Assembly: GCA_964023205.1 (NCBI GenBank)
Contig: OZ026835.1
Coordinates: forward strand, 20,225,817-20,289,816
Source of the DNA: Lutraria lutraria
Taxonomy: Eukaryota; Mollusca; Bivalvia; Venerida; Mactridae
DNA: 64,000 nt
Direction of reading: 5' to 3'
Under the pieces are notes generated by a model that ran no database searches, was not told the DNA's origin, and worked only from the letters and a program-made list of their open reading frames with translations. This document shows positions 57,253 to 64,000 of this stretch, piece by piece; the stretch's first letter is position 1, and each line of letters begins with the position of its first letter. The translations under genes were made by a program, and so were the position numbers.

Positions 57253-57424
57253 ATAAAAGAGAATGTGATAGTGAAAGGATGTATTCTTACGGATCCCTCA
57301 TTAATTTGCGATGAGACACCTGACGATGCTAACGTTGTACCAAGTGGAACATTGTGCTTCCCTAACAGAAGTAGTTTGCTGATTTGTGACGAAGGTACAT
57401 GGAATGAAAACCCATCGGAAAAAG
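57253..57424 (+). CDS. Gene C exon 2: cysteine-rich, sushi-like
   Basis: A phase 0-1 exon (172 bases) after TTTTAG, joining exon 1 in frame. Four cysteines (GCILTD, LICDET, TLCFPN, LICDEGTW) with a Trp after the last Gly resemble the final part of a sushi module, but the spacing is short. It ends EKG at a GTATT donor. Confidence 0.65.
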
Positions 57425-59370
57425 GTATTTGTATATTTTATAAGTAAATTTTTGGTCAAGTTCCAGTGCATTTTTTTATTTGTTTATATTTATGTAAATT
57501 TTGCTTTCCTAAAAATCATATTGATTCGATATGACCTTATATGTTTGTTATTTAATATATTCCAAGTCTAATGTCCAAAAGTATTGTCTCAAAATGGAGA
57601 GGGTTATACTTTTTTTTGTAATATTACCATTTTGTAATACAATAAACAAGTATGTCAGAAAAGTATAGTATAGCGCTTGGAATTCATTAAAAAAAATTGT
57701 ACTCATGATGATGTACTTTGTACAAGTCAAAATCTATGTTTGTTCTGATCTGTTCTTACGATCATGTTCACTTATCACACGAAGCTGAATCATTCGATCT
57801 ATAGACGCCATAGTCGTCCTACCAGGCGAGACAAATTCTGTCGTAAATTCTTTTATCAACTTTTCGAATGAATAAACTATTTTTTACTTAAAATAATTAT
57901 GTGTAATGGGGGTGTGGGTTGTAACTTGTCCACTTTTGATATACAACAAAGAATAGTAGTGGGTTTCTGTTTCTATAATAACTATTGACAAACTCTACAT
58001 TCTGAAATATATAAACAAATAAACAATACATAAATATCTATCATTATCAGAGTCTAGAAGTCTTCAATTAAACATAGAATAATATGTAACAGTTGTTCAT
58101 CATTATCAACTTACAATTTACATCAAACATATCAAGTAGTACAAAACAATGACATTTATACACATCTAAACATAATGACAACATACATTTACAACATTAC
58201 ACTTACCATCTATGGGATAAATGTACATTTCCCTCTCAAACTATAACTCTCTGACTCTTCTGTGACTGTTAGCAACTGTAAAGTTAGATAGGTATTATTT
58301 AAAAAGTGATCAGTAAAGATAGGTGTGGTAGATCAAGTCAACTAAGTATCACTCTAAAAACCATCTAATTCCTCAAAACTATTAATTAAATAGATATACT
58401 TAAAATAAGCAATTCTTGTACTTATTTATGAAGTCATTAGAAAATAATAATCTAAAACAATTTAGAAATACTAACCAAAAGACCAATAATTGAACCTCTC
58501 CTATGAAATATAGACATCTAGTTTAGGCGGTAAAAAGTAAAGAACTGGTTATACCAGCACAAAGAGCTAAGAAAAAAGACTTAAAAGGTCACATTCCTTC
58601 AAGGGTCATTGACTTTCATCAAACCAGGTAACTCTAAGAAATAATTAAAACTGACCACACTTCACAGCAAGGGAGACAACTCGAACAAAGAACAACACAG
58701 TATCACCTAGATTTACTTCCCTTGGAACTAAATCAAACCTTAAAAACATCACCCTGCTACATATGCCATACGAAGTATGCCACAAATTCTAATGTTATTT
58801 TCTACTTATATTTCGACGTTAGTGCGACAGTGTCCAGCAGTCAGACACTAGACGACTGACAAAAATGTAGATTTTCCTCTCTATGCCGGCTCCTTAGTTA
58901 GTTGGTATTGGTTAGAATACATTCCTTGAAAACTTTACACCGGACACGATAAAGAACGAGAAAAATTTTTCGAAATAAGAGTAGAGATACCAATGCTCGT
59001 TCTCCTGTTCGATCTCTCCCCTGTGTCTGGAGAGGCACTGAAATGATCATAGTTGTCGAATGGGCAACAACAGATTAATAAATAAACGTTATTGATTATA
59101 CCATTATGAGGACTCTGTTTTAAAATTGCATGTCGATAGTATGATGACTAAATACCTAGATAAAGTCAAGATAGGATTTCAAACCAAACCCAAAACACAC
59201 TACTTTGGCTTTTCCAGTGTTCATGACTATTCTGTAATATGTGTTATTAAAATAACTTGTGCTTTGTAAAACCATGTCCATACTACTAACGAGAGAAGCA
59301 ACAAACCATTGATTGTACAATGCTGCATAATGCTTATTTTGTTCAAAACTGAAAGTAATATAAGTATTTA
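57425..59370. other. Gene C intron, first part
   Basis: AT-rich, no exon recognised. The next secure exon of gene C is at 61945. Additional short exons here cannot be excluded. Confidence 0.45.
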
Positions 59371-61350
59371 TCACATACCCGTGCCGTTTTTGCCGTGCCA
59401 TAAAAACGATATGGCACGGCCGTGCATATAATATGTAAATGACGTCATGAAGTGACGTCATGAACTTGATAAAGCATAGAAATTGATTGGAAATTATAAC
59501 TTCACAGGAGAAATGTTGAATTGATTTTAACAATTTGAGTAGGCAAAGATACTGTTTATATTGTTAGATATGTTCACACATTTATTATTTATGATGTTTC
59601 ATAACGAAACTATTTTTGTGCTCCTGATTAAGAAGCCTTATTACGCATGTGTCACTCTTGTTATTAGTAGCAATGTCAAACAAGTATGTTGGTTTTCGCC
59701 GTATTTTCAAAGTATGTGATAAAAAGAATATTAAATTCGTGTTCATTCCGTCTTTAATTCATTGAACTCGTTAAATAAAACAGTATAAAGCTCGCCAAAG
59801 GCTGCCTTCATACTGTTTTATACAACTCGTTCAATAAATTCAATACGGAATCCACACTCATTTAATATCCTCTATATAGAACATCCCTCCCTAATCAGAA
59901 CAGAACAGAAATATTTTATTTGTAAATAAAGGCCTTCGGCCCAAAATACTTGACAATACCACATAGATGTATTCATGAATACAGAGTTATGTCAAAAACA
60001 TAATTGAAAATAGATTTATAAAATTCTGCTCCCAAATTTTAAGAATGATATGATACATATATGTTGAAATATTATGTAATGTATTAGGATGTTCAGTAGA
60101 CAAAAGTGAATACAAGTCATGAAGGGCTCTTCCAGATTTATACCATGCAAATAAAGGGGATTCATTTCTTTTGTCTGTTTATCTTAATCAATATAAGACA
60201 GCGTGAAATTCACAATCAAGCTGAATTGTACCATAAATACTAGTAGATAAACAATGATAGCAAAAACATCCACCTTTTATTAAAGCATTATGTTTACCAG
60301 TTTATGATTTATGAACTAAATTTTGACATTATAGCCAATTTAAACTTAAATGGGTTATCAATTAAAAGCTACTTTTCAACAACTAACCGTGATTTAAGAT
60401 GACAATAATTATGACATATATTAGACATATTTAAAGAAGCATACGCAGTCTGTTTAAAGATTCCAATGAAATAAATATGGTATCCAATATATTGTGATAA
60501 CTAAGCATGCTTTAATCCATAAGAAAATAAAAGGTTTTTAAATTTTCCTGCTCAGCATGATCGACCAGCGTTGTCTAAGGATTTAAGCATAAGATAACAC
60601 TGACTTGTATACATGTTAGTTTGCATTCTTAATATAGTGAACCAATAACGAGTGCAATTGGTATAGTATGTTACAATTAGGGCAGTCTTCCACGTTCAGC
60701 TAGAACCATACATGTATTGATTATTGTTGTTTTTAATGACATTTAAGTTCAATTTTCAGTTATGTCTTTTATACGATAATGTATGCATTGTTTCCATGTT
60801 TGTACTTTGTTCTTTATATATATTATGAATGAAAAAATAGAAAATAATAAAAGAAATAGAGGATATTAAATGAGTGTGGATTCCGTATTGTATTTATTGA
60901 ACGAGTTGTATAAAACAGTATGAAGCGAGCCTTAGGCGAGCTTCATGCTGTTCTATTCAACGAGTTCAATGAATTAAAGACTGAATCTACACGAATCTAA
61001 TATTCTTTTTATCACATACCTTGAAAATACCAACACACCTGTTTGACATTGCTACTAATAACAAAAGAATGACACATGCGTAATAAGGCTTTTTAATCAG
61101 GAGCACAGATAGTTACATTATGAAACACCATAAATATAAATGTGTGAACATATCTAACGATGTGAACAGTATTTTTGCTTACTCAATTTGTTAAAATCAA
61201 TTCAACATTACCCCTGTAAAGTTATGATTTTGAAAAACATGTACCAATCAATTTCTATGCTTCATCAAGTTCATGACGTCATTTACATATTATATGCACG
61301 GCCGTGCCATATCGTTTGTTTGGCACGGCAAAAACGGCACGGGTATGTGA
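59371..61350. mobile_element. TA-flanked fold-back element with 500-bp arms in a gene C intron
   Basis: Inverted arms 59371-59876 and 60856-61350 begin with TCACATACCCGTGCCG and are flanked by TA on both sides (59369-59370, 61351-61352), the target duplication of Tc1/mariner-like elements. The arms are well conserved along their length. Inner ends contain a second hairpin (AAAGCTCGCCAAAGGC region). The centre holds a LINE remnant. No transposase, so it is non-autonomous. Confidence 0.75.
59890..60300 (-). mobile_element. LINE 3'-end fragment inside the fold-back element
   Basis: Minus strand: decayed C-terminal coding (with CFCYHC-like and ESPLFAWYKSGRALHDLYSL-like segments). A 3' end follows with a small stem-loop (GGGCCGAAGGCC), AAATAAAAT and CAGAA tandem repeats at about 59897-59911. 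It resembles the 3' structure of the LINE at 29697. Confidence 0.55.
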
Positions 61351-61944
61351 TAATATATAATATGATACTATAATAAAGACAATTGCATTTGATTGGCAGT
61401 TAAAAAACACGTGATAAAGAAACGTACTGACCAATCATGTAGAACAACACGTCACTGTACCAGGCGCTGGGGAAGATGCAGACGCAGAGCTCGAACTAGG
61501 TGTACCCGTAAGTATGCGTATTAGTTATTTACAAAAACCGCCAGTGATATGGTTACTTCAATGTGTTTTAATACATTAATTGGATGTTTTACCATATTAT
61601 TTTCATCTGCATGAACGCTACTGTGTAATTTCCAACCTGAAGATACAATTTTTACATAATTATTCATTTATTTTTTAATATTCGTATAGCACGATTATTT
61701 TACTAATAAAATCTTCATTTTGTATTATTATGTACAGACATATCAGTGTTATGACGTTATGAATTATCATAGATGATATGACATCACAATCGGTTTTCCG
61801 GAATGACGTTCATTTTTGAAAAGGTTCGGAAATCGCAGTGGCACATTTATTAGAGAATGTGGTCGATATTCGACTCAAAAACGCCATACAAGATATAACA
61901 CCATTGTAATTCAATGTCTTCAATATAATTCTTGTCTTGTTTAG

Positions 61945-62071
61945 CGATCTACCATGTACCAGATTTCACACCCTGTCCTTCAATAGCCGTGACAGTACCA
62001 ATACGTTTAACATCTACGATAGTCAGGTGGGACACTCCAACAGCTCTTGATAAGGATGATGGAGTTCTAAG
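61945..62071 (+). CDS. Gene C exon: HYR domain, first half
   Basis: A phase 1-2 exon (127 bases) after GTTTAG, ending CTAAG|GTAAT. Reading: FTPCPSIAVTVP, then STIVRWDTPTALDKDDG. The C-P start and V-x-W-D-x-P-x-A-x-D-x-D motif are those of HYR domains. Unlike the three gene A HYR domains, this one is split by an intron. Confidence 0.8.
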
Positions 62072-62607
62072 GTAATATATATATAATTATATTGACTTTT
62101 CTCACTTATGCGTGAAAAATCTTTCCAAGTATTCTCTCAAGTAAGTGTGTTGGTAAATGATTGAGTCCATGTTATGAAAATTGCAGAGCTGCAAAGTACG
62201 CAATATGAACCTTTCACACCATTAGTAGGAACAGGTGACCCCCTGTCATGCGTTTACTTTCTGTATACTTTTACATTAGTTTTAAATGCTCTACTTATAT
62301 AATTCATACAATAACATGTTCAGATGTACAAGTTAAGCGAGCTAGAAATAGATAACAATTTGAAATGAAAGCTCATTAAGATATATTCGTGTACCCAATT
62401 AAATTTACAACGATATGGCAATATAAGTGAATATGTCTGAAACATTGAGGTATGCGATCGGACACGGACAAGAGAAAAACACGTTCAGAAACTTTAAGTA
62501 TTGTTTTGAGTATTTGGAGACTTTCGTGGCAACATGTTGTACTAGTATGTACAAGAACATAATACTTCCTTATTGTATGGCATGTGTATAAAAATAGGCT
62601 AGAACTT

Positions 62608-63175
62608 TAACTTCTCTGTAAATCTCTATCCAGTGTCATTGTTCGTCACCACTCGCTTGTGTTTATGTATGTATATATGTCGTTCACATGGTAACTTCCC
62701 TGTCAATCTCTATCCAGTGTCATTGTTCGTCACCACTCGCTTGCGTTTATGAATGTATATATGTCGTTCACATGGTAACTTCCCTGTCAATCTCTATCCA
62801 GTGTCATTGTTCGTCACCACTCGCTTGTGTTTATGTATATATGTCGTTCACATGGTAACTTGCCTGTCAATCTCTATCCAGTGTCATTGTTCGTCACCAC
62901 TCGCTTGTGTTTATGTATATATGTCGTTCACATGGTAACTTCCCTGTCAATCTCTATCCAGTGTCATTGTTCGTCACCACTCGCTTGTGTTTATGTATAT
63001 ATGTCGTTCACATGGTAACTTCCCTGTCAATCTCTATCCAGTGTCATTGTTCGTCACCACTCGCTTGTGTTCATGTATATATGTCGTTCACATGGTAACT
63101 TCCCTGTCAATCTCTATCCAGTGTCATTGTTCGTCACCACTCGCTTGTGTTTATGTATATATGTCGTTCACATGG
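62608..63175 (+). repeat. 80-bp minisatellite, about seven copies
   Basis: Near-identical tandem copies of an 80-bp unit (84 bp in the first two, which carry an extra TGTA). The unit includes CTATCCAGTGTCATTGTTCG and ATATATGTCGTTCACATGG. Open frames across it arise from repetition (80 is not a multiple of 3, so the frame rotates). It lies in the intron between the two HYR half-exons. Confidence 0.92.
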
Positions 63176-63245
63176 GTCTGATAGCCTAATGAATCGAAAA
63201 ATCATCTCTCATCATGTATAATGATTGTGATGGTTTGTGTTTCAG

Positions 63246-63382
63246 TGTTCAACAGACCAGTGGTGTACGTTCGGGAAATATTTTCCAGGGTTCAGCAGCC
63301 GGGATCCGCTACTATGCTTACTATAAAACGACAAATTCAAGAGGGACATCAGGAACGTGTACAGTCGATATAACTGTTAAAG
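63246..63382 (+). CDS. Gene C exon: HYR domain, second half
   Basis: A phase 2-1 exon (137 bases) after TTTCAG, ending AAAG|GTTTG. Reading: VQQTSGVRSGNIFQGSAAG, then RYYAYYKTTNSRGTSGTC ending in VDITVK, the second half of a HYR domain, with N-S-R-G in place of the usual AGN. With 61945-62071 it forms one 88-codon HYR domain. Confidence 0.8.
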
Positions 63383-64000
63383 GTTTGTACAACACGACCT
63401 TGTCAATACCACAGGCTACCGGCAAAATAAAATTTCAAAACAAATATATTTCACCATATATATATCATAGAGTAAAGGAATAGAACTCCTGGCCTCAGAA
63501 ATCACACCGGTCATGTTCATCAAGGTCCTGTTGTAACAATTCTGAACCGATTCTTAAAAGCCTGGTCTTATTTGACGCAGAAATAATTTCTCTTTAACCA
63601 CCATCCACTCTTATATCCATATAGACGATTCTATTTTTAAATTTTGTATGATTTACCTCCCCTGAAAAAGTACTCTTCAATCTCCTATCCGCCATTACAG
63701 GAGTGAAATCACAAAGAAACTGATAGTAAATGAATCTGTAAAAATGCCTTATAAGCGCTGTGGTGGTAGACAATGTGTTGTGTTTGATTGATCTAACAAT
63801 AAAAAAAGACTAAATGAATGGGAAATTCTACGTGCCAGACACACATAGCGACATACATTTTAACCCAAATTATAGAAGTACAGCATTATTAAATTGTCAA
63901 TATATCATTGTAAAATTTAGTAAACTAATATCACAATGTTCTGATATTTCATTGCCATAATTAATAAAACAATTCCATTTCATTGTGAACATTAATTCAA
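63383..64000. other. Gene C intron to window end
   Basis: No further exon is seen before the window ends; gene C continues to the right. Confidence 0.5.

Noticed and set aside
62753..63181. Four overlapping frames of about 63 codons with near-identical proteins
   Set aside because: They are produced by the 80-bp minisatellite read in successive frames; no splice or start context.

Overview
The window is animal genomic DNA, most likely from a bivalve mollusc. It is AT-rich and has short GT-AG exons separated by introns of a few hundred bases. It carries tRNA-derived SINEs whose 3' halves match the MetaSINE type of lophotrochozoans, several APE-type LINEs, and many inverted-repeat DNA elements. 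The species call is inference; no taxonomic marker is present. All exons below were placed by hand from splice sites and reading phase, with no transcript support.

Bases 1-18225 (+) hold 24 exons of a large secreted mosaic gene (gene A) resembling SVEP1/polydom. Neither end of the gene is visible. The order is a partial sushi, three repeats of [HYR-sushi-sushi], a cysteine-rich linker with an RKRR site (module X), two GCC2/GCC3 (ephrin-receptor-like) modules, a three-exon laminin-G/pentraxin-like domain, and four repeats of [EGF-EGF-TSP1]. Almost every exon is phase 1-1, the pattern left by exon shuffling. A nearly intact LINE (about 18840-24312) follows, then a second set of exons (24518-28209): sushi-like, module X split over two exons, and one GCC module. 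This set could be a continuation of gene A or an incomplete tandem paralogue (gene B). It ends at a 200-N gap (28284-28483).

The stretch 28484-56500 is mostly mobile DNA. An inverted, decayed copy of a gene A EGF-intron-TSP1 block is split by a 7.3-kb insertion (29230-36548). That insertion has 15-bp terminal inverted repeats and a 5-bp target duplication (CACAT). Inside it are a LINE, a splice-competent sushi exon, a minisatellite and a MetaSINE. Further right are a 2-kb fold-back element with CACTG termini (37411-39434), a decayed L1/Tx1-type ORF1 (about 41000-41860), a MITE (43130-43713), a decayed Tx1/L1-type LINE (about 50500-54195) and several SINEs. The remainder is AT-rich DNA without recognisable genes.

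A new gene of the same family (gene C) begins at 56597 with a signal peptide. It continues with a cysteine-rich sushi-like exon (57253-57424) and an HYR domain split over two exons (61945-62071, 63246-63382), and runs off the window. Its introns contain a TA-flanked fold-back element with 500-bp arms (59371-61350) and an 80-bp minisatellite. Overall this looks like a tandem family of extracellular adhesion or recognition genes that transposons are actively rearranging.
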